Shown here: piece by piece, positions 33,386-42,804 of the stretch
Numbering within the stretch: the stretch's first letter is position 1
How the letters are laid out: each line of letters begins with the position of its first letter
DNA from: Comamonas sp. KCTC 72670
GTDB taxonomy: Bacteria; Myxococcota; Myxococcia; Myxococcales; Myxococcaceae
DNA: 64,000 nucleotides
Direction of reading: 5' to 3'
NCBI GenBank assembly: GCA_014656495.1
Contig: BNCN01000005.1
Location: 124,001 to 188,000 of the forward strand
Notes under the pieces: model-generated
The model's database searches: none
What the model was told of the DNA's origin: nothing
Seen by the model: the letters and a program-made list of their open reading frames with translations, nothing else
Made by a program: the position numbers and the translations under genes

Positions 33386-35059
33386 TCACCGTTTGTCGAT
33401 GGGCCGCCGGGCCAGCACCGCGAGCGTCGCCTGTCCCAGGGCGACCAGCACGACGAAGGCACAGGCCAGCACCGCGGCGGCGGCGGGGTCGGCGTAGCTC
33501 TGGAGCTCGAAGAGCAGCGTGCCCAGCACCTCACTCCCAGCGGGCACCAGCAGCACGGACATCGTGATTTCCGTCGCGCACGCGAGGAACGCCAGCACGA
33601 AGGCCGCGGTGAGCGCGGGTCGCAGCAGCGGCAGCGGCGCATCCACGAACGCCCGCCACGGCCCCGCGCCGCTGACCCGGGCCGCCTCCGTGAGGGAGGT
33701 GTCCAGTTGCGCGAGCGCCTCCTCGCTGTTGCGCGCCCCCAGCGCCAGGTACTTCGCCACGTAGGCGATGAGCAGCAGCCACGGCGTGTGCGCCAGCGCG
33801 AGCACGAAGGCCACCCGGTCCGCCAGGATGAAGCGCAGGTCCCGGGAGAACACGAGCAGCAGCGCCAGGGCCAACACCGTTCCGGGCACCGCGTAGGGCC
33901 CGACGGCCAGCGCCTCGACGCCCGCGCCCAGCCGATGTGAACCGCGTCGCAGCACCGCCGCGGCGAGCCCCAGCAGGCACACCAGCGTGCCCGCCCCCAC
34001 CGCGAGCAGGAGGCTGCGCCCGGTGGCGTGCAGCGTGCGGGGCTCCAGCAACACGCCCGCCCAGTGCGTCAGCGTCAGCTCGCTCCAGGCCAGCTGGGCG
34101 CCGAAGCTGCGCTGCAGCGACGTGAGGAAGATGGCGCCCAGGGGGAGCAGCACCAGCACCGTGGCCAGGAGGCTCACGGCCACCACGGCACCACTGCGCG
34201 CGCTGCCCAGGGGAAAGGGCCGGGCTGACAGGCCCTTTCCCGCGCTCAGGCGAACGCGCCCCGTCCGGCCCAGCGCCTGGTTCACGCCCATGGCCAGGGG
34301 CGCCAGGAGCAGGAGCGAGGCCGCCAGCAGCGCCGCGCGCGCCAGCCCCGCGTCGCCTCCCATCAGCACCAGCTCATAGATGCGCGTGGTGAGCACCCGC
34401 GTGGGCGGCGAGGCCGAGACGCCCAGGAGGTAGGGGACACCGAACGACGATGCGGCCATGAGGAACACCATGACCGCGCCCGACAGCAGCGAGGGCAGCG
34501 CCAGGGGCAGCGTCGTGGTCAGCAGGGCGCGGAGGGGCGACGCGCCGCACACGCGCGCGGCTTCTTCCATCGCCGGGTCCACGCGCCGCAGGGCCGCCGC
34601 GCCCGCGAGGAGCACCAGGGGCAGCCCCGAGATGCCCTCCACGAACGCGATGCCCACCGGGCCGTAGATGTCGAAGGTGTCCGCGCTCAGCAGCCGGTTG
34701 AGGTACCCCGCGCGAGGGCTCGCGAGCGACAGCCAGCCCATGCCCCAGATGAACGCGGGCACGGCGGAGGGCAGGGTGAACAGCACCGTGAAGGCGCCGC
34801 GCAGGGGCAGGTCGGTGCGGAACAACACCAGCGCCAACGGCGTCCCCACGACGACGGCCAGCACCGACGCGCCCGCGGCGATGGTCAGCGTGTTGCCCAG
34901 CGCCCCCCGCTCCGCGAGCAGCCACGTCAGGCCCCCGTCCTCGACCGACCCCAGGCCGCGCCAGAGCAGCGCCGCGACGGGGAGCACGGAGAAGCCCAGC
35001 ACCGGCACCAGCCACGCGCCGAGCCCGAGCCACCAGGACCTGGAGGCCACGGCGCTCAT
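33386..35059 (-). CDS. Iron(III)/thiamine-type ABC transporter permease, fused two-domain
   Basis: 557 residues from ATG 35059; the start overlaps the stop of the binding-protein gene (ATGA). The protein holds two permease domains in tandem, each with the EAA loop: MEEAARVCGASPLRALLTT in the first half and LTEAARVSGAGPWRAFVDA in the second. About twelve membrane helices are present. The layout is that of FbpB-type permeases for ferric ion and related substrates. The ATPase subunit is not encoded in this operon or elsewhere in the window. Confidence 0.9.
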   Translation of the reverse strand: MSAVASRSWWLGLGAWLVPVLGFSVLPVAALLWRGLGSVEDGGLTWLLAERGALGNTLTIAAGASVLAVVVGTPLALVLFRTDLPLRGAFTVLFTLPSAVPAFIWGMGWLSLASPRAGYLNRLLSADTFDIYGPVGIAFVEGISGLPLVLLAGAAALRRVDPAMEEAARVCGASPLRALLTTTLPLALPSLLSGAVMVFLMAASSFGVPYLLGVSASPPTRVLTTRIYELVLMGGDAGLARAALLAASLLLLAPLAMGVNQALGRTGRVRLSAGKGLSARPFPLGSARSGAVVAVSLLATVLVLLPLGAIFLTSLQRSFGAQLAWSELTLTHWAGVLLEPRTLHATGRSLLLAVGAGTLVCLLGLAAAVLRRGSHRLGAGVEALAVGPYAVPGTVLALALLLVFSRDLRFILADRVAFVLALAHTPWLLLIAYVAKYLALGARNSEEALAQLDTSLTEAARVSGAGPWRAFVDAPLPLLRPALTAAFVLAFLACATEITMSVLLVPAGSEVLGTLLFELQSYADPAAAAVLACAFVVLVALGQATLAVLARRPIDKR

Positions 35060-36102
35060 CGCGCGAAGGCCTGTTGGAAGCGCTCCTTCACGGCGCCGCC
35101 CTGGGTGAGGCCTCGCTCGAGCAGCTCCGGGGTCCAGGGCCGCGCGCGCTCCAGCAGCTCCGTGACGCCGGGCGCGCCACCGGGGCCCGCGAGCCTGGGG
35201 TCCACCGCGTGCATGTCGCCCCGCTCGACGATGATGCGCTGGCCTTCGGGGGACAGCAGCACGTCCACCACCGCCTTCGCCGCCACGGGGTTGGGCGTCG
35301 TCGCGAAGAGGGCCACGGGCCCGGGGATGACGACGGCGCCATCGGTGGGCCACACCACCTGGATGGGGCTGCCGCGCGCCTGGGCCGCGAGCGCGTTCTC
35401 CAGCAGCAGCACGCCCGCGTCGGCCTCGCCGCTCTCCACCTTCTGGAGCACCGCCGCGTTCCCTCCCGCGACGATGGCGCCGCGCTCGCGCAGCCCCGGG
35501 AAGAAGGACGCGCCGTACTGCGCGTCGCAGAACACGGCCCACGTGAAGGCGGTGCCCGACGTGAGCGGGTCGCCCAGGGCCACGCGGCCCGTCCACGGGC
35601 CTCGAGCCAGCGCCTCGAAGGACGTGGGCGGCGGCGGTCCGTCCTTCCGGTGGACCAGGACCATGGTGGACAGGCGCAGGGCCGCGTAGCGCGCGTCCAG
35701 GTCCAGCAGGGCGCGGGGCACCCGGAGCACGTTGGGTGAGGCATAGCGGAGCAGCGCGCCCTCCCGCGCGAGCCGCTCGTAGAGGAACGGGTCCGAGGTG
35801 GCGAGGAGGTCCGCGCGGACGGCGCCCGCGGCGCGCTCGGCTTCGAGCCGGCTGGCCACCTTCTCACTGCCGGCCTGATACCAGTGCACCTGGACGCCGG
35901 GCAGCCGCTCCTTCAGCAGGGGCTCCAGCGCGTCCAGGACGTGCCGGTACATGGACGTGTAGACCCAGACGTCTCCGGACGGCGTGCCCTCGCGCGTGGG
36001 GGCCGGGCCGGCCGAGGGCGCGGCGGACTCGATGCGGCAGGCGGCGAGCAGGACGAGCGCGCAGGTGAGGCCCGCGCCCCGGAGCAGCGTGGGCAAGGAC
36101 AT
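35056..36102 (-). CDS. ABC transporter substrate-binding lipoprotein (FbpA-like)
   Basis: 348 residues from ATG 36102. The signal ends in VLLAAC, a lipobox. The mature protein starts VWVYTSMYRHVLDALEPLL and has VHWYQAGSEKVASRLEAE, then LVHRKDGPPPPTSFEALA, GDPLTSGTAFTW and NPVAAKAVVDVLLSPEGQ, typical of iron(III)-type extracellular binding proteins. The Tyr pair that binds iron in FbpA is not clear, so another oxyanion or metal complex is possible. It is the first gene of a two-gene operon with the permease. Confidence 0.88.
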   Translation of the reverse strand: MSLPTLLRGAGLTCALVLLAACRIESAAPSAGPAPTREGTPSGDVWVYTSMYRHVLDALEPLLKERLPGVQVHWYQAGSEKVASRLEAERAAGAVRADLLATSDPFLYERLAREGALLRYASPNVLRVPRALLDLDARYAALRLSTMVLVHRKDGPPPPTSFEALARGPWTGRVALGDPLTSGTAFTWAVFCDAQYGASFFPGLRERGAIVAGGNAAVLQKVESGEADAGVLLLENALAAQARGSPIQVVWPTDGAVVIPGPVALFATTPNPVAAKAVVDVLLSPEGQRIIVERGDMHAVDPRLAGPGGAPGVTELLERARPWTPELLERGLTQGGAVKERFQQAFAR

Positions 36103-36164
36103 GCGCCCCGGATTATGCGGTACGCGCGCGCCCTGTCACGCGGCGTGGCCGTCACGGTCCGGAA

Positions 36165-36201
36165 AAGCGAAGCCCCTCCGCGCACGGTGGCACGGAGGGG
36201 C
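36165..36201 (-). terminator. Rho-independent-like terminator after the cytochrome gene
   Basis: A 9-bp stem (GCCCCTCCG 36172-36180 / CGGAGGGGC 36193-36201) with a 12-base loop lies 20 bases after the end of the minus-strand cytochrome gene. Read on that strand, a TTTT run follows within about 8 bases. Confidence 0.65.
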
Positions 36202-36220
36202 CGCTCGTCGAACGACGGGC

Positions 36221-37459
36221 CTACTTGCAGGACTGCGGCGGCATGGCGTCAATCCAGTCCGCGATGAGCCGCGAGGCCTGGTTGTGGCGCAGGGCGCGGC
36301 CCAGCTCCGGCATCATCTTCCCCGACTCCTCGGTGTCCAGGCGGTACCAGAGGATGGACGTCGAGTGGCTGCCGGGGACGATGTCGAACTCACCGCCCAC
36401 GCCACCGCCCGCGGACCCGGGGCGCTTGCACACGCCCAGCGTGAAGGCGTCCGTGTTCTCGATGTTGAGGAACAGCCGGCTGGTGTTGCCGGACGTCGCC
36501 CTGGGGTTGTGGCAATGCGCGCAGTTGATGTCCAGGTAGGTGCGCGCACGGTGCTCCAGGCTGGCCTCCTCCGGGTTGAAGGCGTCCGGCGCGCGCGGCA
36601 CCGAGTCGAGCGGCGGCAGCCCCGTCAGCCGGCCCAGGTTGGCCAGGTGCTGGAGCTGGTTGAGGGCCTCACCGCCGTAGTCGTGGTCCCGGTTGAGGTA
36701 CCGGGCCTTCACGCCGATGGGGATCAGCACCTGGTTCTCCTGCGCGTCCTGGACGTGGTGGCACTTCAGGCACTGGTTCTTGCTGGGCACCAGGTAGTCC
36801 AGCCGCCGCTCCACGCCATCCTCGCCGATGAAGCGCACGTCGCGGACGACGCGGCCGCCGTTGGCCAGCGTGGCCTCCGTCTGGGCCTCGTTCCAGAAGT
36901 AGGGGAACGCCTCCCAGCCGCCGGGCCGCCGCACCAGCACGCGCGTCTCGATGACGCGCACGTTCTCCTCGGGCACGCGGAGGTCCGCGGGGAAGGCGAA
37001 CGTCTTGGTGATGATGGTGCCCACCGGCAGGTCCAGCACCTCGCTGGCCGAGTACCGGGCCGAGGTGTCCGGCGGGATGAACAGCGTGCGCGTCTTCACC
37101 GAGTAGTCGGAGAAGAGCGGCGTGGTCAGCGTGTAGGGGATGTTCCCCTCCACCGGCCGCAGCCCGCCCGACGCCGGTGTCCCGGTGAAGAGGCCGAAGC
37201 CCGACAGCGTGGCGGGGGGGAAGACCTCGCCGGCATCCGGGGTGCCCGCGTCGGCGCCAGCATCCGGGGTGCCCGCGTCCTCGCCCGCGTCACCCGCGTC
37301 GGGCGTGCCGCTGTCCTCGGGCGGCAGGCCGGAGTCCCGCTCGGTGACGCCAGCGTCGGCCTCTGGCGGGGTGCCGTCCTCGTCACCCGAGCAGGAGGCC
37401 AGCGCCGCGGTCAACAGCACCGCGGCGAGGCCCAGGCCTGGGATGAACGGCTTGTGCAT
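36221..37459 (-). CDS. SO2930-type di-heme c-type cytochrome lipoprotein
   Basis: ATG 37459 is taken as the start (MHKPFIPGLGLAAVLLTAAL, lipobox LASC); a GTG at 37474 is in frame. An Asp/Ala/Gly/Pro linker (residues about 28-75) precedes the folded part. Two heme-binding sites are visible: CLKCHH about residue 230 and CAHCHN about residue 310. The repeat PLFSDYSVKTRTLFIPPD and the end GKMMPELGRALRHNQASRLI fit the SO2930 family. It follows a parallel beta-helix gene by 23 bases, a pairing seen in other genomes. A role in extracellular electron transfer or oxidation is likely but unproven. Confidence 0.88.
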   Translation of the reverse strand: MHKPFIPGLGLAAVLLTAALASCSGDEDGTPPEADAGVTERDSGLPPEDSGTPDAGDAGEDAGTPDAGADAGTPDAGEVFPPATLSGFGLFTGTPASGGLRPVEGNIPYTLTTPLFSDYSVKTRTLFIPPDTSARYSASEVLDLPVGTIITKTFAFPADLRVPEENVRVIETRVLVRRPGGWEAFPYFWNEAQTEATLANGGRVVRDVRFIGEDGVERRLDYLVPSKNQCLKCHHVQDAQENQVLIPIGVKARYLNRDHDYGGEALNQLQHLANLGRLTGLPPLDSVPRAPDAFNPEEASLEHRARTYLDINCAHCHNPRATSGNTSRLFLNIENTDAFTLGVCKRPGSAGGGVGGEFDIVPGSHSTSILWYRLDTEESGKMMPELGRALRHNQASRLIADWIDAMPPQSCK

Positions 37460-37482
37460 GCGTCCGTTCGTCACCCGGCGTC

Positions 37483-39012
37483 TCAGCGGAAGGTGAGGGC
37501 CGGGGTGAAGCCGGAGCAGTTGTAGGGCTCGGCGCCCTGCTCATAGCGGCGCGTCTCCGCCCAGGCCGCCGCCACGTTCTGCTCGGGAGACAGGATGTGG
37601 CCGCTCACCGCCTGCAGGTCGAAGTCCACCAGCGCGGCCTGCGTGCCCCCCGGCAGCGTGTTGCCGGTGACGCAGATGTTGATGGGGTTGGACAGGCCCT
37701 CGTTGCGAGGCGCCGGGTCGATGCCGTCCCACAGCACGTGCTCCACGCCCGTGGAGCCCTGCGCCGCGGCGCCGTAGGCATAGACGGCGCCCACCAGCGC
37801 GCCCAGCGGGCGGCGCTCCGGGTCCGGGGTGCCGTTGTCCACCCGGCCGCCGCTGCCGCCGGTGAAGGTGTTGTCGTGGATGAAGATGTCCCCGCTGGCG
37901 TAGTTGAAGAAGCCGGGCGCCCACTGGACGGGGTCCGCCTCGATGGCCAGGCCGCTGAGGATGGCGATGTCCACCGTGTTGTTGTCACCCCAGGTGTTGT
38001 GCTCGAACTCCACCCGGCGCGAGGCCAGGATGAAGGTGCCGGTGCCGGCGGGGACCTGCGACACGGTGCTGCTGCTGGCCTCCACGGAGGCGAAGTTGGG
38101 GCGGTTGTTGCCCGTGATGGTGTTGTGGGCCACGTAGATGTCCGTGCCCCGGATGGGGTTGCCCGGCAGGTCGAACACGACGAGGCCCGTGGTGTTGTCC
38201 GTGGCCACGTTGTGCGTCACGTGCGCGAACTTGGTGTTCTCGATTTCGATGCCGGCCACGTTCTTCTGGGCCACGTTCCGCCGGACGATGGTGTGCAGCG
38301 TCTGACCGACGTAGATACCGGCGTCGGCGGCGTTGTAGGCCTCGCAGTCCTCGACGAGGACGTAGGTCGACTTCACCGGGTAGATGCCGTACTTGCCGTT
38401 GCTCTCCAGGTTCTCCCGGGACCACTCGGTGCGCACGCGCTGGATGTACACGTTGCTGGAGGACTCGATGCGCATGCCGTCCTTCTTGGCGTTCCACACC
38501 GTCAGGTCCGTGACGGTGAAGAGCTTGCCCACCACGTCCAGGCCGTTGGTGTTCGCCGCCGCGTTGGAGAAGTCCAGCACGGTGCTGGCCTCACCACCGG
38601 TGGCCTCGCCCTGGGCGCCCTTGCCCGCGCCCTTGACGGTGATGCCGTTGGCGCGGATGGTGACGGCGTTGTCGAACTGGAAGGTGCCCGCGCCCAGTTG
38701 GATGGTGGTGCACTCGGCCAGCGAGTTCACCGCGTCCTGGAGCTCCTGCTCCTCGCCCGGGTTGAACGTCAGCGTGGCCTGCTCCTTGCCCTCGCACGAG
38801 AAGTCCTGCGGCCAGTTCGCCGGGTCCACCTCGCCGCCGGTGCCACCGTCACCCGTGCCCGCGTCCGTCCCCGCGTCCGTCGGCGTACCGGAGTCCGGCT
38901 GCCCCGCGTCCGGCGTGTTGGGTTCATCGTCCGAGCAGGCGGGAAGGGCGAGCAGACCCACGAGGGCCAGGAGCGCGGCACGAGGCGCGCGCGACAGCGG
39001 CAGAGGATGCAT
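37483..39012 (-). CDS. Parallel beta-helix lipoprotein (SO2929-type)
   Basis: 509 residues from ATG 39012, with AGGAGA eight bases upstream. The signal peptide ends with LLALPAC (lipobox), then a PDAGQPDSGTPTDAG linker. The remainder is a right-handed parallel beta-helix with turns such as VYIQRVRTEWSRENLESNG, YVLVEDCEAYNAADAGIYVG, IVRRNVAQKNVAGIEIEN and VTHNVATDNTTGLVVFD. Such folds occur in polysaccharide lyases and in copper-binding NosD-like proteins. It forms an operon with the di-heme cytochrome, so a shared redox or surface function is likelier than lyase activity. Confidence 0.87.
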   Translation of the reverse strand: MHPLPLSRAPRAALLALVGLLALPACSDDEPNTPDAGQPDSGTPTDAGTDAGTGDGGTGGEVDPANWPQDFSCEGKEQATLTFNPGEEQELQDAVNSLAECTTIQLGAGTFQFDNAVTIRANGITVKGAGKGAQGEATGGEASTVLDFSNAAANTNGLDVVGKLFTVTDLTVWNAKKDGMRIESSSNVYIQRVRTEWSRENLESNGKYGIYPVKSTYVLVEDCEAYNAADAGIYVGQTLHTIVRRNVAQKNVAGIEIENTKFAHVTHNVATDNTTGLVVFDLPGNPIRGTDIYVAHNTITGNNRPNFASVEASSSTVSQVPAGTGTFILASRRVEFEHNTWGDNNTVDIAILSGLAIEADPVQWAPGFFNYASGDIFIHDNTFTGGSGGRVDNGTPDPERRPLGALVGAVYAYGAAAQGSTGVEHVLWDGIDPAPRNEGLSNPINICVTGNTLPGGTQAALVDFDLQAVSGHILSPEQNVAAAWAETRRYEQGAEPYNCSGFTPALTFR

Positions 39013-39212
39013 CAGGTATCTCCTGAGGAAGTGCTGCGACCCGGGGCTGCCGAGCATGGGGCTCCAGGGCACAGCCAGGACGTGCGAATCCTCTCTGTGA
39101 AAGTGGGCAACCTCAAGGGTGAGCCCTCAAAAACAGCCACACTGACCGTGACGCGATGCGTTCTGCAACACGGTTGATAAATTGCTCCAATCCTTCATGA
39201 GAGGTCCCAGCG
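39013..39212. promoter_or_regulatory. Divergent, relatively AT-rich promoter region
   Basis: This 200-bp gap separates the beta-helix operon from the divergent HODM-like gene. The stretch 39120-39200 is richer in A and T than the flanks, with GATAAATT at 39174-39181 as a possible -10-like element. I cannot pair it with a clear -35. Confidence 0.35.
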
Positions 39213-40136
39213 GTGCTGCCTTACTTCCCCTTCGAGCAGGATGTCTTTTCGATGTCGCTGGGCGTGCGTGCCCTGAGGCCCGAAGAGACACTCATTGAAG
39301 TAGACGCGCCGCGCTATGCGGATGAGCTGGGGTTGAAGACGTCGCTGCTGACGGCGGGCCACGCCGAGCGTTTCCAGGGGGGCCCCGAGACGGAGCCGCT
39401 GCAGTGGGAGACGCTGACGGTGCTGCTGCCTGCCATGGCGCGTCAATCTCCGGAGCACTTCGCGCTGGAGGTGGAGGGCCCGCGTTGGACCTGGCGCAAC
39501 CACCTGCTGGGCACGCGGACGGAGTTCACCCCGGGGGAGGCCGCGAGCCTGCCGCAGGCGCCGCTCGACTGGCTCGGGCGGCAGGTGCAGGAGGACCTGC
39601 TGCTGCTGGACGGCACGCGTGAGGGGTTCCCCCTGGTCGCGGGGCAACTGTGCTTCCCCTCCGGCTGGTGCCTGGGGGACAAGCTGGGCCTGCCGCTGCT
39701 CGCCGTCCACGACCCGGTGCCGCGGTTCAACGCGAAGCTGGGCACGTCCACGCTGAAGCTCATGGACGGGCTGAAGCCGGGGCGGCCGGTGACTCGCTGC
39801 AACTGGGCCTTCAGCGTCACGGAGCGGCTGGACCTGGAGCCCCACACGCGGCCGGAGTGGCAGCACCTGTTCGACGGCATCACCCCGGACAACGCGGGCG
39901 AGCGCTGCTTCCTCCGCCTGGAAAGGCAGACGCTCACCCGGCTGCCCCGGACGCGCGCCATCCTCTTCACCATCCACACCTACGTGGCGCCCGTCGCCAC
40001 CGAGGTGGCGGCGCCCGGCCGGCGCGAGCGGCTCGCCCGCGTGCTGCGCTCCGTGCCCGAGGACACCGCCGCCTACAAGCGCGTGACGCCCATCCTGGCG
40101 CCGCTGCTCGCCTACCTGGAGGCCGCGGAGGATTGA
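39213..40136 (+). CDS. Heme-dependent oxidative N-demethylase-like protein (DUF3445)
   Basis: 307 residues from GTG 39213, with GAGAGG eight bases upstream. The family landmarks are LPYFPFEQDVFSMSLGVRAL, the central GFPLVAGQLCFPSGWCLGDK and NWAFSVTERLDLEPHTRP, and the C-terminal LERQTLTRLPRTRAILFTIH. HODM-type proteins use heme to remove methyl groups oxidatively from small amines, though few members have been tested. The gene stands alone; no subunit partners lie beside it. Confidence 0.86.
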   Translation: MLPYFPFEQDVFSMSLGVRALRPEETLIEVDAPRYADELGLKTSLLTAGHAERFQGGPETEPLQWETLTVLLPAMARQSPEHFALEVEGPRWTWRNHLLGTRTEFTPGEAASLPQAPLDWLGRQVQEDLLLLDGTREGFPLVAGQLCFPSGWCLGDKLGLPLLAVHDPVPRFNAKLGTSTLKLMDGLKPGRPVTRCNWAFSVTERLDLEPHTRPEWQHLFDGITPDNAGERCFLRLERQTLTRLPRTRAILFTIHTYVAPVATEVAAPGRRERLARVLRSVPEDTAAYKRVTPILAPLLAYLEAAED

Positions 40137-40355
40137 GCCCCCAGGGCTGTCTCCGGGGTGGGTAATGAAAAGTCACACCTCCCCCGGGGCCGAAAAGGCT
40201 GCCCTGGTGCCGGGCGAGGTGTCAGCCAGAAACGAGTCCGGCCGCCCCGTTCGGTCGGGACGATTGTCAGGCCATTTCTGTAGTAAGTCGGCCCTCCGGA
40301 ACTGACTGCGGCGATGTCTCACTGCCGCTCCAGAAAGCAAGGAAGAGGGCACGAC

Positions 40356-41138
40356 ATGCGGAAGACGTGGCTGGTCGCGGGTATGCTGGTGCTGGCGGGC
40401 TGCCAGCAGCAGGGCAAGACGGATTCGACGACGACGGCGGCGCCGGCTGCTGCGGGCGCGAGCGCCAACCCGCAGACGGAAGACCAGAAGACGCTGTACG
40501 CGCTGGGCCTCTCCATTGGCCGCAGCGTCAGCGTGTTCGACATGACGCCGGAGGAGCTGGCGTACGTGCAGTCCGGCATCACCGCGCAGGTGAAGGGCGA
40601 GAAGCCCGCGGTGGACCTGGAGACCTACGGTCCCAAGCTGCAGGAGCTGGCCCGCGCGCGCAGCACCCGCAAGGCCGAGGCGGAGAAGGAGAAGGCCAAG
40701 GCGTTCCTGGAGACGGCCTCGAAGGAAGAGGGCGCCCAGAAGACGGAGTCCGGCCTCATCTACAAGGAGCTGACCGCCGGTACGGGCGCGTCGCCCGCGG
40801 CCTCGGACATCGTGAAGGTGCACTACCGCGGCACGCTGCCGGACGGCACCGAGTTCGACAGCTCGCACAAGCGTGGCGAGCCCACGCAGTTCCCGCTCCA
40901 GGGCGTCATCAAGTGCTGGACCGAGGGCGTGCAGAAGATGAAGGTGGGCGGCAAGGCCAAGCTCGTGTGCCCGTCCGACATCGCCTACGGTGACCGGGGC
41001 GCCCCGCCGAACATCCCGGGCGGCGCGGCCCTGGTGTTCGAGGTGGAGCTGCTGGAGATCGTCAAGGCGCCGGACATGCCGGCCATGGGCGGCACGCCGC
41101 CGGCGAACAAGCAGCCCTCCGCGGCCGAGAAGAAGTAG
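40356..41138 (+). CDS. FKBP-type peptidyl-prolyl isomerase lipoprotein
   Basis: 260 residues from ATG 40356, with GGAAGAGG upstream. The signal ends in LVLAGC (lipobox). Residues about 40-130 form an FkpA-like helical dimerisation region (YALGLSIGRSVSVFDMTPEE). The FKBP domain at about 140-240 shows VKVHYRGTLPDGTEFDSS, EGVQKMKVGGKAKLVCPSD and IPGGAALVFEVELLEI. It helps fold exported proteins in the periplasm. A short Pro-rich tail follows. Confidence 0.94.
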   Translation: MRKTWLVAGMLVLAGCQQQGKTDSTTTAAPAAAGASANPQTEDQKTLYALGLSIGRSVSVFDMTPEELAYVQSGITAQVKGEKPAVDLETYGPKLQELARARSTRKAEAEKEKAKAFLETASKEEGAQKTESGLIYKELTAGTGASPAASDIVKVHYRGTLPDGTEFDSSHKRGEPTQFPLQGVIKCWTEGVQKMKVGGKAKLVCPSDIAYGDRGAPPNIPGGAALVFEVELLEIVKAPDMPAMGGTPPANKQPSAAEKK

Positions 41139-41293
41139 TCACCGCCGTTCGAGCAGGACGCATGGGGGGCTGGTGAGGGGCGCATCCCTCCCGGCCCTCT
41201 TCGCGTTTCGGAGGGCCGCCTCCGGCGAGGTGGCGCGGGGCGCCGTCCCGGGATAGTCGTCTCCGGGTTCCCCACCACGGAGGTCGACACACC

Positions 41294-42124
41294 ATGCGCC
41301 AGGGCTTGCTACTGATGATGGGAGCGCTGCTCCTGGGAGGCTGCGTCCAGGGCCGCGCCCGCGAGGTCCAGCGCGAGCCGTCCGCCACGGGCGCCGTGTC
41401 GGAAGAGGCCTTCAAGGCGCTGCACACGCTGCGCAAGGACGCGCCGCCGCCGCTCCAGGGCGAGGAGGTGGAGGTGGCCGGCACGAAGGCCTACCTGAGC
41501 CTGCCCCAGGGCGTGCAGGGGCCGCTGCCCGCGGTCCTCGTCATCCACGAGTGGTGGGGCCTCAACCCGCACATCAAGCACTGGGCGGACCGGCTCGCCG
41601 CGGAGGGCTACGCCGCGCTGGCGGTGGACCTGTACGGCGGCAAGGTGGCCACCACGCGGGAGGAGGCCCTGTCGCTGCTGAAGGCCGTGGACGCGGGCCG
41701 CGCGCAGCAGACGCTGAAGGCCGCGCACGCGTTCCTCCAGAGCGACTCGCGCATCCAGGCGCCGCGCACGGGCAGCATCGGCTGGTGCTTCGGCGGCGGC
41801 TGGTCCCTGCGCGCGGCCATGGCCATCCCGGAGCTGGACGCGGCGGTCATCTACTATGGCAACCCGGTGACGGACCCGAAGGCGCTCGCGCCCATCCAGG
41901 CGCAGGTGCTGGGCATCTTCGGCACCCAGGACGCATCCATTCCCCCGGAGACGGTGCAGGCCTTCCGGGAGGGGCTGGATGCGGCGGGCGTGCGGCACTA
42001 CATCCTGGAGTTCGAGGCGGACCACGCCTTCGCCAACCCGTCCGGTGAGCGCTACGACGGCGGCGCCGCCGCGGGCGCCTGGCAGCAGGTGGCCGCCTTC
42101 CTGGACCAGCACCTGCGTCAGTAG
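41294..42124 (+). CDS. Dienelactone hydrolase-family lipoprotein
   Basis: 276 residues from ATG 41294. The signal peptide ends in LLLGGC (lipobox). The alpha/beta hydrolase fold has the catalytic Cys in GSIGWCFGGGWS, with Glu in IHEWWG, Asp in FGTQDASIPP and His in FEADHAFANP. The use of Cys instead of Ser is typical of dienelactone hydrolases. Location in the envelope is unusual for that enzyme activity, so another ester or lactone may be the substrate. It ends overlapping the convergent CAP gene. Confidence 0.9.
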   Translation: MRQGLLLMMGALLLGGCVQGRAREVQREPSATGAVSEEAFKALHTLRKDAPPPLQGEEVEVAGTKAYLSLPQGVQGPLPAVLVIHEWWGLNPHIKHWADRLAAEGYAALAVDLYGGKVATTREEALSLLKAVDAGRAQQTLKAAHAFLQSDSRIQAPRTGSIGWCFGGGWSLRAAMAIPELDAAVIYYGNPVTDPKALAPIQAQVLGIFGTQDASIPPETVQAFREGLDAAGVRHYILEFEADHAFANPSGERYDGGAAAGAWQQVAAFLDQHLRQ

Positions 42125-42699
42125 GGGCGCTGGCCCACGTAGTTGCCCGGCGGCGCGTAGTTGCACACCCAGAGCGTCCAGGTGGGGCGCCCCGCGCCGA
42201 AAGGCGAGTTCTCCGTGCACGCCTGCTCCGCGCAGCCCAGGGCCCGCGTGTTGCGCCACACCACCTGCGTGTAGTGGCCGCAGACCTTGCCGCTCGCGCA
42301 GGTGTTGTTGGCGTGATTGTAGTCCGCCGCCTCGTCCACCCAGCCCTGCACCACGCCCTGGGCGCCCATCGCGCTGGACGTGGCGGCCGTCAGGTTCTCT
42401 CCCAGGTTGCCGCGGTCCGGGTTGTGCCGGAACTGGCACTTCGCCGCGTAGGCCTTCGCGGTGCGCGCCGCCGCCGCGTCCCACGTCAGGTCCTCCAGCG
42501 CGGGCGAGGCCGCGGGGGACACGTCCCTCCGCGCGGCGTTGTGCGCGGCCAGCATGTCGCGTTCGAACTGCGTCATGGCGGGCGGCTCGGTGCCGGCATC
42601 CTCCTCGCCAGGGCCGGGCGTGTCGGAGCCACAGCCGGCGAGGAGCAGCGGGACGAGCAGTCCCAGGAACCGCGGGTGTCGGAGCGTGGGGCGGGGCAT
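42118..42699 (-). CDS. CAP-domain (SCP/PR-1) lipoprotein A
   Basis: 193 residues from ATG 42699. The lipobox is LLLAGC, followed by an acidic linker. The CAP domain has MLAAHNAARRDV, GNLGENL, VCGHYTQVVWRNTRALGC and the C-terminal WVCNYAPPGNYVGQRPY. The putative metal-binding His pair is present (AAHN and GHYTQ). CAP proteins are secreted and bind lipids or act on peptides in various hosts; the bacterial role is unclear. Its 3' end overlaps the convergent hydrolase gene by seven bases. Confidence 0.9.
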   Translation of the reverse strand: MPRPTLRHPRFLGLLVPLLLAGCGSDTPGPGEEDAGTEPPAMTQFERDMLAAHNAARRDVSPAASPALEDLTWDAAAARTAKAYAAKCQFRHNPDRGNLGENLTAATSSAMGAQGVVQGWVDEAADYNHANNTCASGKVCGHYTQVVWRNTRALGCAEQACTENSPFGAGRPTWTLWVCNYAPPGNYVGQRPY

Positions 42700-42804
42700 G
42701 GCGCGGAGTATCCGCCGCGGAACCGAGGCCCGTCATCCCTCCGTCGCGGGAGTGTCAGGCACCCCGGGTCGCACCGGCCCTGGAGGGTGCCTCCGCGCTC
42801 ACGC

